A stretch of 8,219 nt of DNA, taken from positions 1 to 8,219 of the forward strand of contig DAHZZC010000413.1 in the NCBI GenBank assembly GCA_027435495.1, written 5' to 3'. This document shows, one piece after another, positions 1 through 6,802 of the stretch (positions are counted from its first letter, which is position 1; every line of letters begins with the position of its first letter). The translations under genes were made by a program, and so were the position numbers. Source of the DNA: Planctomycetales bacterium (GTDB taxonomy: Bacteria; Planctomycetota; Planctomycetia; Isosphaerales; Isosphaeraceae). The notes beneath the pieces were generated by a model that had not been told where the DNA came from, did no database searches, and was given only the letters and a program-made list of their open reading frames with translations.

Positions 1-2
1 TT

Positions 3-167
3 CGACACCGGAACATCCTTGGCTACTCGCACGGCCTGCGCTATCAGGGCGGCGGCGGTGCGTATCGGACGGACGGCCCAGTCGTCCCCGATGTGATCTA
101 CTTCACCAGCGACAAGATCCAGCAGCTCACCACCCACCCCCGACCCGAACCCGAGGAAGAGGAATAA
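3..167 (+). CDS. C-terminal fragment of an unrecognised protein
   Basis: An open frame enters from the left edge and ends at TAA 165-167, giving 54 residues. The tail contains a Gly run (QGGGG), the stretch PDVIYFTSDKIQQL, and ends in a Pro/Glu-rich acidic tail (PRPEPEEEE). The codon choice (many C/G third positions) fits the neighbouring genes, and no competing frame is better. I do not recognise a family. It could be the end of a secreted or structural protein, but nothing in the fragment proves that. The start, domains and function lie outside the window. Confidence 0.55.
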   Translation, partial: RHRNILGYSHGLRYQGGGGAYRTDGPVVPDVIYFTSDKIQQLTTHPRPEPEEEE

Positions 168-232
168 GCCCGAGGCGGGAGAATCGAACCACCGACAACC
201 CCGGAGAGTTCCCCATGTGGCGACTCGCGAGC

Positions 233-270
233 GTTGGACGGGATGAGCTATGTTGGACGGGATGAGCTAT
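233..270. repeat. Exact 19-bp tandem direct repeat upstream of the first cyclase gene
   Basis: The 19-mer GTTGGACGGGATGAGCTAT occurs twice head to tail with no mismatch, at 233-251 and 252-270, followed by GATGG. It lies 125 bp upstream of the cyclase start at 396. A related sequence lies ahead of the second cyclase gene at 2308-2327. It may be a duplicated regulator site or simply a replication-slippage duplication. No sigma70 -35/-10 pair with normal spacing can be built from it. Confidence 0.8.
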
Positions 271-378
271 GATGGTTTGCAGGGCGAAGCCGTCCCCAGA
301 TGGCGCGGCGAAGGCACGGAGTCCTCGCCCGCGTTTGGGAAGCTCGACAGACCAGACCGATCCAGGCGGGTGGCGATC

Positions 379-386
379 GGAGAGGA
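379..386 (+). promoter_or_regulatory. Ribosome binding site that fixes the first cyclase start
   Basis: GGAGAGGA ends 9 nt before ATG 396. This supports that start over the in-frame upstream ATG at 300, whose extra 32 residues are Arg-rich and look like translated non-coding sequence. Confidence 0.65.
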
Positions 387-395
387 TTCTTCGGC

Positions 396-2258
396 ATGGC
401 CGAGAACTGGATGATCCGCGTCTACAATGATGGCACCCTCGCGGTGTTGCGGGAATGCGCCGCCCCGGTGGAACTGGGCCGGCAAGATCAGCGGATCGGC
501 GAAACCCTCTACCAGGTCACGCCGTCGTCGAGCAGGGGCGTTCGGCTGGCGATCGCGCCGACAGACGATTTGAAGGTCTCGCGCCGGCACGCCCGGCTTG
601 AGGGAGCGGGGCCGAACCGCGCGATCGTCCGGAACACCAGCGACACCAGCTCGATCACCTTCGACGACGGGTTCACTCTCCGCCCCGGCCAGGCGCATGA
701 GACCGAACTGCCCATCGTTCTTCGATTCGGCATCCGGGTGGTTCGGGTCGAGAAGCCGACCTCGTCCGGCGAGCATCTGATCGAGCCCCTGGGCAACATC
801 CGGTGCCTGGACGAGCCCGTGGCCGCCTTCGGCGACGACTCGGGATGGGCGGAGGCCGGCACTTCGACCATCGCCCTGGCCTCGTCCGGTCCCCTCGACG
901 CGCGCAAGGTCTTCGACTGGCTCCGGACCATGATCAAGGTCCTCCAGAGCGCCGCCAGCGACAGCGATTTCTTCCACAAAACGGCACGAGCCGTGGTGGA
1001 GGTCGCCTGCCTGGATGTCGGCCGTGTCCTCTCCCGCGACGGTGGAGACTGGAAAACGGTCGCATTTTACCCCGATCACGAGGCCGATTACGAACAGAAT
1101 AACCCGCCGAGCCGGATGATTCTCAACCGAGTCCTGGCCGAAAAGAAGGTCGCCTGGCTGGATCCTCATGAGGATATGCGAGATTGCACGAGCCTCTCCG
1201 GCGTTTCGTCGGTGGTGGTGGCGCCGGTGCAGTCGCGGTCGGGCGAGGTGATCGCGGTCCTGTACGGCGAGCGGAGGATCAAGTCAATGCTGTCGAGTGC
1301 CGGACGGCCGGTCTCCAAGCTCGACGCGATGTTGATGGAGGTCCTCGCCGTTGGGCTTTCGACCGGGCTCGCTCGGGTCGAGCAGGAGCGTGCCGCGCTG
1401 GCGATGCTGGCGCAGTTCGAGCAGTTCTTCACCCCCGAGCTCACGCGTGTCCTCGCCGCCCAGCCGAAGTTGCTGGAAGGGCGAGACCAGGAGATCAGCG
1501 TCCTCTTCGGCGACATCCGCGGCTTCTCGCGGATCACCCGCCACCAGCCTCCGGCGTTCACCGTCGAGTGGACCCAGGACGTGCTGTCGACCCTCTCGGA
1601 ATGCGTTCTGGACCATCAGGGAGTCCTGGTCGACTACATCGGCGACGAGATCATGGCGATGTGGGGCGCGCCCGAGGCCCAGCCCGATCACGCCGAGCTC
1701 GCCTGCCGCGCCGCGATCGACATGATCGACTCGATCAACGCACTCAACGCCCGGTGGCAGGACCGGCTCGGCGAGCCGATGGGGATCGGCATCGGGATTA
1801 ATTCCGGAATCGCGAGGGTCGGCAACACCGGGTCGAGGCGGAAGTTCAAGTACGGCCCACTCGGCGATACGGTGAACGTCGCGAGCCGGGTGCAGGGGGC
1901 GTCCAAGTATTTCAAGTCGAGCCTTCTGATCACGAAGGCTACTCGCGACCGCCTCGGCCCCGGCTTCCCGCTTCGGCGGCTGGGGGGCGTTCGGATGGTC
2001 AACATCTCCGATCCGATCGAGCTCTTCGAACTGGGCGACCCCGAGAAGTCCGACCAGGGTGAAATCAACGCGATCTATGAAGAGGCCCTCTGCGCCTACG
2101 AGGCCGGCGAGTTCCGCAAGGCGACCGGCATCCTCGGCCGGTTGGTCTCCACCCACGGCGACGACGGCCCCACGTTCGCTCTCCTCGCCCGGACCATCTC
2201 CCATTACGTCGAGCCTCCCGAGAAATTCGACCCGGCCTTCCGATTGCCGGGGAAATAG
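396..2258 (+). CDS. FHA-GAF-class III nucleotidyl cyclase (adenylate/guanylate cyclase)
   Basis: Predicted 620-residue cytoplasmic signalling enzyme making a cyclic nucleotide from ATP or GTP. Order of parts: an FHA domain (about 22-120; GR at 28-29, SRRH at 62-65), which in other proteins binds phosphothreonine peptides; a GAF domain (about 170-320); a short helical linker (ARVEQERAALAML); the class III catalytic domain (about 365-545); and a single TPR-like hairpin from about 557. Metal-binding Asp373 (GDIRGF) and Asp417 (YIGDEIMA) and transition-state Asn494 and Arg498 (GDTVNVASR) are all present, so it should be active. The two purine-specifying positions are unusual: Asp413 sits where adenylyl cyclases have Lys, and Gly487 where they have Asp or Thr. 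The substrate (ATP or GTP) is therefore open. There are no membrane segments or signal peptide. The start at 396 is chosen for its ribosome binding site. A second cyclase gene follows after 115 bp and may be co-transcribed. Confidence 0.93.
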   Translation: MAENWMIRVYNDGTLAVLRECAAPVELGRQDQRIGETLYQVTPSSSRGVRLAIAPTDDLKVSRRHARLEGAGPNRAIVRNTSDTSSITFDDGFTLRPGQAHETELPIVLRFGIRVVRVEKPTSSGEHLIEPLGNIRCLDEPVAAFGDDSGWAEAGTSTIALASSGPLDARKVFDWLRTMIKVLQSAASDSDFFHKTARAVVEVACLDVGRVLSRDGGDWKTVAFYPDHEADYEQNNPPSRMILNRVLAEKKVAWLDPHEDMRDCTSLSGVSSVVVAPVQSRSGEVIAVLYGERRIKSMLSSAGRPVSKLDAMLMEVLAVGLSTGLARVEQERAALAMLAQFEQFFTPELTRVLAAQPKLLEGRDQEISVLFGDIRGFSRITRHQPPAFTVEWTQDVLSTLSECVLDHQGVLVDYIGDEIMAMWGAPEAQPDHAELACRAAIDMIDSINALNARWQDRLGEPMGIGIGINSGIARVGNTGSRRKFKYGPLGDTVNVASRVQGASKYFKSSLLITKATRDRLGPGFPLRRLGGVRMVNISDPIELFELGDPEKSDQGEINAIYEEALCAYEAGEFRKATGILGRLVSTHGDDGPTFALLARTISHYVEPPEKFDPAFRLPGK

Positions 2259-2307
2259 CCCCATTCCCGCCCTCGCATCGGTTGTTGCGAATCGGCGGTA
2301 TCATGGC

Positions 2308-2327
2308 CTATCGTTGACGGGGATGAG
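2308..2327 (+). promoter_or_regulatory. Possible shared regulatory motif before the second cyclase gene
   Basis: In the 115-bp gap between the cyclase genes, the sequence CTATCGTTGACGGGGATGAG resembles the unit duplicated at 233-270 (CTAT, then GTTGGACGGGATGAG). The two differ by small insertions and substitutions around the middle. It ends 46 bp before ATG 2374. A TATCAT hexamer (2299-2304) just upstream could be a -10 element, but I see no matching -35. The role is inferred only from position and similarity. Confidence 0.3.
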
Positions 2328-2362
2328 GCAGACCGTCCCGCCGACCTGACGCGACGCGACGC

Positions 2363-2368
2363 GAGGGG
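2363..2368 (+). promoter_or_regulatory. Ribosome binding site of the cyclase-STAND-TPR gene
   Basis: GAGGGG lies 5 nt before ATG 2374. An in-frame TGA at 2347-2349 with no other start codon after it makes ATG 2374 the only reasonable upstream start. Three copies of GACGC (2348-2362) directly precede the site. Confidence 0.7.
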
Positions 2369-2373
2369 CACCG

Positions 2374-5046
2374 ATGCTGACGATCGCCTTCACCGACCTG
2401 GTGAACTCGACGCTGATCACCTCCATGGTCCCCGGCGCCGACGGCGCCGGCCGCGATCGCTACTACGTCGACTCGATCAAGGCCCCGCATTCCAGGCGAT
2501 TGATGGCCGGAGTCGCCGAGGCCGGGGGGCGAAAGGTCAAGGACACCGGCGACGGCTTCTTCCTCGTCTTCGACGACCCGATGAAGGCGGTCCGATGGGC
2601 GATCGAGGTCCTGCGCTCGCACCAGTCGGACCCGATCGCCACGCCGATCGGACCGCTCGAGGTCAAGATTGCTCTGCACCTGGGCAGCCCTCTGCCCAAT
2701 CCGCTCGACCCCGACGACTACATCGGCCAGGATGTCAATCTCACGGCGAGGCTCTGCGGCCAGGCGACCAGCGGCCAGGTGCTCGCCTCGGAGGTGGTTG
2801 CAGCGGTCGTGAACGAGGCTCGGACCGACGCGGTGATCCTCCACCGTCACGGACCGGCGCTGCTCAAGGGGATCGGCCAGGTTCCGGTCTTCGAGCTGCT
2901 GAGGCCGGGCGGGCGTCCGGGCAAGCTGAAGCAATCGGCGACCTCGGCGACGAACCTGCCGGCGCCTCCCTCGCGGTTTGTCGGCCGGGCGGGGTTGCTG
3001 GGCGAGGTTCGATCGCGGATCGCCGCCGGCGGCCTGACGGTCCTCAAGGGCGAGGGGGGCATGGGCAAGACGATGCTCGCCCTGAAGGCCTCGCACGACG
3101 CCCACCTCGCCGGCGAGTTCCCTGGCGGTCTCGCCTGGGTCAACTGCGAGACGAACACCGGCCGAGAGGCGTCCCTCCGCGAAATCGCCCGCGTCTTCTT
3201 CGGCGAACGAGACGGCGGCCCCGAGCCGATCCAGGCCCTCGCCCATCGGATCGCTGAGTATCTCCGCCGGGGCGAGGCGCTGCTCATCCTCGACAATTTC
3301 GAGACCATCCATCGGGATGCCTCGATCGTTCGATGGCTTCGCGACCTCGGCCCGCAGGCTCACGCCCTGCTCACCACCCGGAACCTGCCACCCAACCTCG
3401 GCGGGCGCGTGGTCCATGTCGACGAGGCCACCGCCGACGAGGCGCGCGAAATGTTCGTCAGCCGGGCCGTCGATGCCGGCGCCGACCCGGAATCCATGGG
3501 ACCGGAGGTCGACGCGATCTGTGCGGCGGTCGGCCGGCAGCCGCTCGCGATCGAGCTACTGGCCGCCCGCGCGGCGATGCTCCCGCTCCGCCGGCTGCTC
3601 GACCGCCTGAACAGGGACCTCAGCGTGATCGCCCGCCCGGGCGAACCCTCAGGCGCTGGGAGTCCAGGCGACGGCAACACCCCCGAGGTGGAGCGACACC
3701 GAACCGCCCGCGCCTGCGTCGAGCGATCGTTCCGCGACCTGAGCGCACCGGCACGCGACCTCCTCGATCGTACCTGCGTCCTGCCCGACGGCGTGACGGT
3801 CGGCGCGGTCGGCGCGATCCTCCGAAGCGAGGACTGGGATGAGGCGGCCGAGGAACTGGTCTCCGCCTCGGTCTGGCGGCTCTCGGGCCGTCGATGGACG
3901 ATCCACCCGCTGGTGCGCGCGATCGCAATCGAGCAACTGGGCGACCACCGGAGCGAGATCGAGCGGGCGGTCGCCCTGGCGATGGCTGAACTCCTCCACG
4001 CCGGCACCACCGAGGCCCGGAGTCGGCCGATCGACCCCGCGGCAATCCGGGGCCAGATCGATTGGTGCGTCGCCGAGCGGAGAAACCTGATCGTCGCGAC
4101 CGAGTTTGCCCTCGCGTCCGGCGAGTGGACCGCCGCCCGACAAATCGCCCAGGCGATGTTCCCGATCTTTCAGGTCCGCGGCCACTGGTCCGACGCCGAG
4201 CGGATGTTCATGCTGGACCTCGACGCCGCTCAAAGATCGGGCGATCGGGCGAGCGAGGCCGAGGCCCTCGACCGCCTGGGATGGGTCTACCGGCAGCAGG
4301 GCCGATGGACCGAGGCCGAGACCGCCCACCGCGAGGCCCTTCGCCTCTGGCGCGACCTGGGCCATCGACTCGGCGAGGGGCACTCGCTGAAACACCTCGG
4401 CCGGATGTTGCAGCTTCAGGGCCGGCTCGACGAATCCAAGGACGCCTGCCGACGCGCTCTGGAACTCCTTCGAGAGGCCGCCGACCCGGTCGGCGAGGCC
4501 AAGACCCTGGCCTTCCTCGGCAATGTCCACCGCTTCCGAGGCGAGTGGGACCAGGCCGCCTCGGTCTACGAGCGATCGCTGGCGATCAGCCGGCGGATCG
4601 GCGACCTCTACGACGAGGGCGAAACCTTGCACCACCTCGCCCGAATCCTCCATCCCCAGGGCCGGACCGATCGCGCCCGAGCGGCGCTGAGCCGGAGCCT
4701 GGAAATCTGGCGATCGTTCCACGACCGATACAGCGAGGCCCTCGTCCTGGAAACCCTCGCCCGTCTCCTCCGCGACGAGGGCCGATGGGACGAGGCCGCA
4801 ACCATCTACGCTCAGACGCTCTCCGTCTTCCGAGAATTCGGCGACCGCCGCCAGGAGGGCGGCACCCTGCTCGACCTCGCCGAACTCGACGCCGCTCGGG
4901 GCGAAACCGCCTCGGCCCACGCCCGCGCCACCCAGGCCATCGAGATCCTCGAACGAACCCAGGACCACTGGCTCCTCGACCGAGCCCGGGCGTTTCTGGA
5001 TCGGCTGGAAGCCGGATTTCGCTGCCTGCCGGATTGCGTTTCCTGA
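2374..5046 (+). CDS. Class III cyclase domain fused to STAND (NB-ARC-like) NTPase and TPR repeats
   Basis: Predicted 890-residue cytoplasmic signalling protein. N-terminal cyclase homology domain (about 1-180): metal Asp8 (FTDLVNST) and Asp60 (TGDGFF), adenine-specifying Lys56 and Asp115, and transition-state Asn122 and Arg126 (GQDVNLTAR) are all present, so it should make cAMP. A STAND NTPase follows (about 205-410): Walker A GEGGMGKT at 226-233, Walker B LLILDN at 303-308, sensor-like LLTTRN at 332-337, and RQPLAI at 388-393 in the position of the GLPL motif. A winged-helix-like region lies at about 440-530. The C-terminal part has TPR units whose 'LxxL(G/A)' helices recur at residues 635, 675, 715, 755, 795 and 835, an exact 40-residue spacing. 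In related STAND proteins, ligand binding to the repeats lets the NTPase switch or oligomerise; here this would be expected to gate the cyclase (inference). The cyclase starts very close to the N-terminus, with no leader. A LuxR-type DNA-binding domain, found on some actinobacterial relatives, is not seen. Confidence 0.93.
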   Translation: MLTIAFTDLVNSTLITSMVPGADGAGRDRYYVDSIKAPHSRRLMAGVAEAGGRKVKDTGDGFFLVFDDPMKAVRWAIEVLRSHQSDPIATPIGPLEVKIALHLGSPLPNPLDPDDYIGQDVNLTARLCGQATSGQVLASEVVAAVVNEARTDAVILHRHGPALLKGIGQVPVFELLRPGGRPGKLKQSATSATNLPAPPSRFVGRAGLLGEVRSRIAAGGLTVLKGEGGMGKTMLALKASHDAHLAGEFPGGLAWVNCETNTGREASLREIARVFFGERDGGPEPIQALAHRIAEYLRRGEALLILDNFETIHRDASIVRWLRDLGPQAHALLTTRNLPPNLGGRVVHVDEATADEAREMFVSRAVDAGADPESMGPEVDAICAAVGRQPLAIELLAARAAMLPLRRLLDRLNRDLSVIARPGEPSGAGSPGDGNTPEVERHRTARACVERSFRDLSAPARDLLDRTCVLPDGVTVGAVGAILRSEDWDEAAEELVSASVWRLSGRRWTIHPLVRAIAIEQLGDHRSEIERAVALAMAELLHAGTTEARSRPIDPAAIRGQIDWCVAERRNLIVATEFALASGEWTAARQIAQAMFPIFQVRGHWSDAERMFMLDLDAAQRSGDRASEAEALDRLGWVYRQQGRWTEAETAHREALRLWRDLGHRLGEGHSLKHLGRMLQLQGRLDESKDACRRALELLREAADPVGEAKTLAFLGNVHRFRGEWDQAASVYERSLAISRRIGDLYDEGETLHHLARILHPQGRTDRARAALSRSLEIWRSFHDRYSEALVLETLARLLRDEGRWDEAATIYAQTLSVFREFGDRRQEGGTLLDLAELDAARGETASAHARATQAIEILERTQDHWLLDRARAFLDRLEAGFRCLPDCVS

Positions 5047-5165
5047 GCCCGAAATCGAGCGGCCTGGCCGGTCGACGTTCCGATCCGGACCGATCGCGCG
5101 AGGGTCGGCCGCGATCCAGCGCTCGACGGTCCCCTTGGATTTACCGAATGTCGCCGTAAAGCCCC

Positions 5166-5217
5166 GGGTCTTCCGACCCCGATTCGCGTGCGGTCCAGGA
5201 AGGAAACGGCCCTGGAC
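5166..5217 (+). terminator. Two adjacent hairpins, possible weak terminator after the cyclase genes
   Basis: GGGTC-TTCC-GACCC (5166-5179) is a perfect 5-bp stem with a 4-nt loop. GTCCAGG (5193-5199) pairs perfectly with CCTGGAC (5211-5217) around an 11-nt loop. Neither is followed by a run of T, so an intrinsic terminator is only a possibility. They sit just upstream of the dnaJ promoter candidate, where a transcription boundary is expected. Confidence 0.3.
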
Positions 5218-5232
5218 GGCCGACGACCCAAC

Positions 5233-5262
5233 TTGAATCCGCCCCGGATAAGGCGTTAGAAT
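5233..5262 (+). promoter_or_regulatory. Probable sigma70-type promoter of the dnaJ-family operon
   Basis: TTGAAT (5233-5238; 4 of 6 to TTGACA) is followed after 18 bp by TAGAAT (5257-5262; 5 of 6 to TATAAT), in an AT-richer patch of otherwise GC-rich DNA. Transcription would begin near 5269, leaving a leader of about 140 nt before ATG 5410. Confidence 0.5.
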
Positions 5263-5409
5263 TTCAATGGTAGGTAGGAGGGGATGGCCTGCCCCGACGG
5301 GACGGAATGCCGGCGGACGGGCCCGAGCCCTCGTTTCGATCGATGTCACGGTCCGCGGCGACGGCCGCGCCGACCCGACCCGGCGCGAGCCTTCGAGGTC
5401 GTTCGCACG

Positions 5410-6420
5410 ATGCCTGATCGCGATTATTACGAGATTCTGGAAGTGGCCCGCGACGCCACGCCCGAGGCCATCAAAAAAGCCTATCGCGGGCTGGCCCGGA
5501 AGTTTCATCCCGACGTCAATCCGGGCGACAAGACGGCCGAGAAGAAATTCAAGGAGGTCCAGCAGGCTTACGATATCCTCTCCGATGCCGAGAAACGGGC
5601 GAATTACGACCGCTTCGGCCACGCGGCGTTCGAGGGGATGGCCGCCGCCGGTCCCCGCACCGGCGCCCAGGATTTCACCTTCCGCTTCGGCGAACCCGGC
5701 TACGAGAACATCGATTTCTCACAGTTCTTCGGCAACATGGGCCGTGGTGGCGCTCCTGGCGGTGGAGGCCCCCGGCACACCCCGGTCGATGAAGAAGAAG
5801 CCTACGGCGGCGGACTCTTCGATGACCTCCTCGGCCGAATGCGCGCCGGTCGCGGCGGCGGAGCCCGGCCCAGAACCGGGCGGCCCATGGAAGCCCACCT
5901 CGCAATCCCCTTCCTCACCGCCGTCCGCGGCGGCGAGACCACCATCGAGGTCCAGCGCGGCGAGGGGAAATCGGAAACGCTCGTCGTGAAGATCCCGCCC
6001 GGCGTCGAGACCGGCTCGAAGCTCCGCCTCAAGGGCCGCGGCGAGCCCGGACCCAAGGGCACCCCGGCCGGCGACCTCACCATCCGCCTCGACGTCGAGC
6101 CGCACCCGTATTTCCGTCGTGAGGGACGCGATTTGCTGGTCGACGTCCCGATCTCTGTGGGAGAGGCCGTCCTGGGCGCGAAGATCGACGTCCCCTCGCC
6201 CGACGGCCCGAAGTCGCTCACAATCCCCGCCGGCAGTTCCGGCGGCCAGAAGCTCCGGCTCCGCGGACAGGGCATCCCGTCCCACGGCTCGCTCCCCGCC
6301 GGCGACCTCTTCGTCGTCCTCAAGGTCATCGTGCCGAAAAAGGTCGACGACGAGTCTCGCCGCCTGATCGAGGAATTCGCCCAGCGCAACCCTGGCAACC
6401 CCCGCGCGGGGCTCTGGTGA
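5410..6420 (+). CDS. cbpA: DnaJ-family co-chaperone without zinc finger (CbpA-type)
   Basis: Predicted 336-residue J-domain co-chaperone that delivers unfolded clients to DnaK and stimulates its ATPase in the cytoplasm. The J domain spans about 1-70 with the HPD motif at 33-35 and a YDRFG end. A Gly/Phe-rich linker covers about 71-158 (QFFGNMGRGG, GGGG, FDDLLGRM). The two C-terminal client-binding beta domains run from about 161 (AIPFLTAVRGG, VKIPPGV, GSKLRLKG) through YFRREGRDL at 234 to VVLKVIVPK. The four CxxCxGxG zinc motifs of classical DnaJ are absent, which makes this a type II, CbpA-like protein. ATG 5410 is chosen because the J domain begins directly after it and GAGG lies 11 nt upstream. 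ATG 5284 would add 42 Arg/Pro-rich residues. A MerR/CbpM-like gene follows after 52 nt, as in cbpA-cbpM operons, which supports the CbpA assignment over a general DnaJ. Confidence 0.93.
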   Translation: MPDRDYYEILEVARDATPEAIKKAYRGLARKFHPDVNPGDKTAEKKFKEVQQAYDILSDAEKRANYDRFGHAAFEGMAAAGPRTGAQDFTFRFGEPGYENIDFSQFFGNMGRGGAPGGGGPRHTPVDEEEAYGGGLFDDLLGRMRAGRGGGARPRTGRPMEAHLAIPFLTAVRGGETTIEVQRGEGKSETLVVKIPPGVETGSKLRLKGRGEPGPKGTPAGDLTIRLDVEPHPYFRREGRDLLVDVPISVGEAVLGAKIDVPSPDGPKSLTIPAGSSGGQKLRLRGQGIPSHGSLPAGDLFVVLKVIVPKKVDDESRRLIEEFAQRNPGNPRAGLW

Positions 6421-6433
6421 TCAAACTCGAACC

Positions 6434-6457
6434 CAATTAAACAGAACCTCGTAATTG
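6434..6457. promoter_or_regulatory. AT-rich inverted repeat in the dnaJ-MerR gap
   Basis: CAATTA (6434-6439) and TAATTG (6452-6457) are exact inverted copies separated by 12 nt, in a patch much richer in A/T than anything around it. It lies 15 bp before the MerR/CbpM-like start. MerR-family proteins bind dyads, so an operator or internal promoter is possible. The arms are short and this is unproven. Confidence 0.3.
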
Positions 6458-6472
6458 TTTCGTGCAGCGGCC

Positions 6473-6802
6473 ATGACACGACCGATCATCCCACGCGATC
6501 TCGTTGCCCGAGAGCTGGCGGTCTCGCCGCGAATCCTCCTGCGGTATGAGGCCCTGGGCCTGGTCCGGATCGCGCGCCAGGGCGTCGAGGAGGGCTACGA
6601 GCCGGCCGAGATCCGCCGGCTCTGGACAATTGTCAGCTTCCAGCGCGACCTGGGTGTGAACCTCGCGGGGGTCGAGGTGATCCTGCACCTGTTCGACCGG
6701 CTGGCCGAGGTCCACGCCCGGGTTGGCGACCTGGCCGACCAGATTCGAGAGTCGCTCGACCCTCCGCTCGACCCCGACCCTCCGGCGCCCGGCAATGGCT
6801 GA
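6473..6802 (+). CDS. MerR-family / CbpM-like (HspR-like) regulator
   Basis: Predicted 109-residue protein. A MerR-type winged helix occupies about 5-60: LAVSPRILLRYEALGLV is the recognition-helix and turn region, GYEPAEIRRLW the wing and second helix, and FQRDLGVNLAGVEVIL at 56-71 matches the end of the HspR/CbpM/MerR domain. A helix (HLFDRLAEVHARVGDLADQI) that could pair as a coiled coil follows, then a Pro/Asp-rich tail. Downstream of a CbpA-type DnaJ the likely roles are direct modulator of that co-chaperone (CbpM) or heat-shock repressor (HspR); sequence alone does not separate them. ATG 6473 is preferred to TTG 6455, although neither has a clear ribosome binding site. The next gene starts inside its last codons (8-nt overlap), so the two are probably translationally coupled. 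Confidence 0.8.
   Translation: MTRPIIPRDLVARELAVSPRILLRYEALGLVRIARQGVEEGYEPAEIRRLWTIVSFQRDLGVNLAGVEVILHLFDRLAEVHARVGDLADQIRESLDPPLDPDPPAPGNG

Larger units (their letters stand above)
5047..5409. other. Non-coding gap between the cyclase module and the chaperone operon
   Basis: These 363 bp hold no convincing gene. From left to right there is a short dyad CGGCC-T-GGCCG (5060-5070), two hairpins (5166-5179 and 5193-5217), a promoter-like pair (5233-5262) and then about 140 bp of GC-rich leader to the dnaJ-family start. The open frame continuing upstream of 5410 to ATG 5284 encodes an Arg/Pro-rich stretch that does not look like a protein domain. No CIRCE element (TTAGCACTC-N9-GAGTGCTAA) is present. 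Confidence 0.6.

Noticed and set aside
165..195. GGTTCGATTC on the minus strand, resembling a tRNA T-arm
   Set aside because: The T-stem has a mismatch, and no matching acceptor strand, D-arm or anticodon arm is found in the neighbouring sequence.
300..395. Upstream start at ATG 300 for the FHA-GAF cyclase
   Set aside because: The added 32 residues are Arg-rich with no domain, and ATG 396 has a proper ribosome binding site.
1284..3417. Two long minus-strand open frames (1284-2264 and 2308-3417)
   Set aside because: Both are antisense to the two cyclase genes, with no recognisable domains; compositional shadows.
3649..5622. 657-codon open frame on the minus strand
   Set aside because: It lies antisense to the cyclase-STAND-TPR and DnaJ genes, whose domains are clear. 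Its protein shows no recognisable motif, and long antisense frames are common in GC-rich DNA with C/G third positions.
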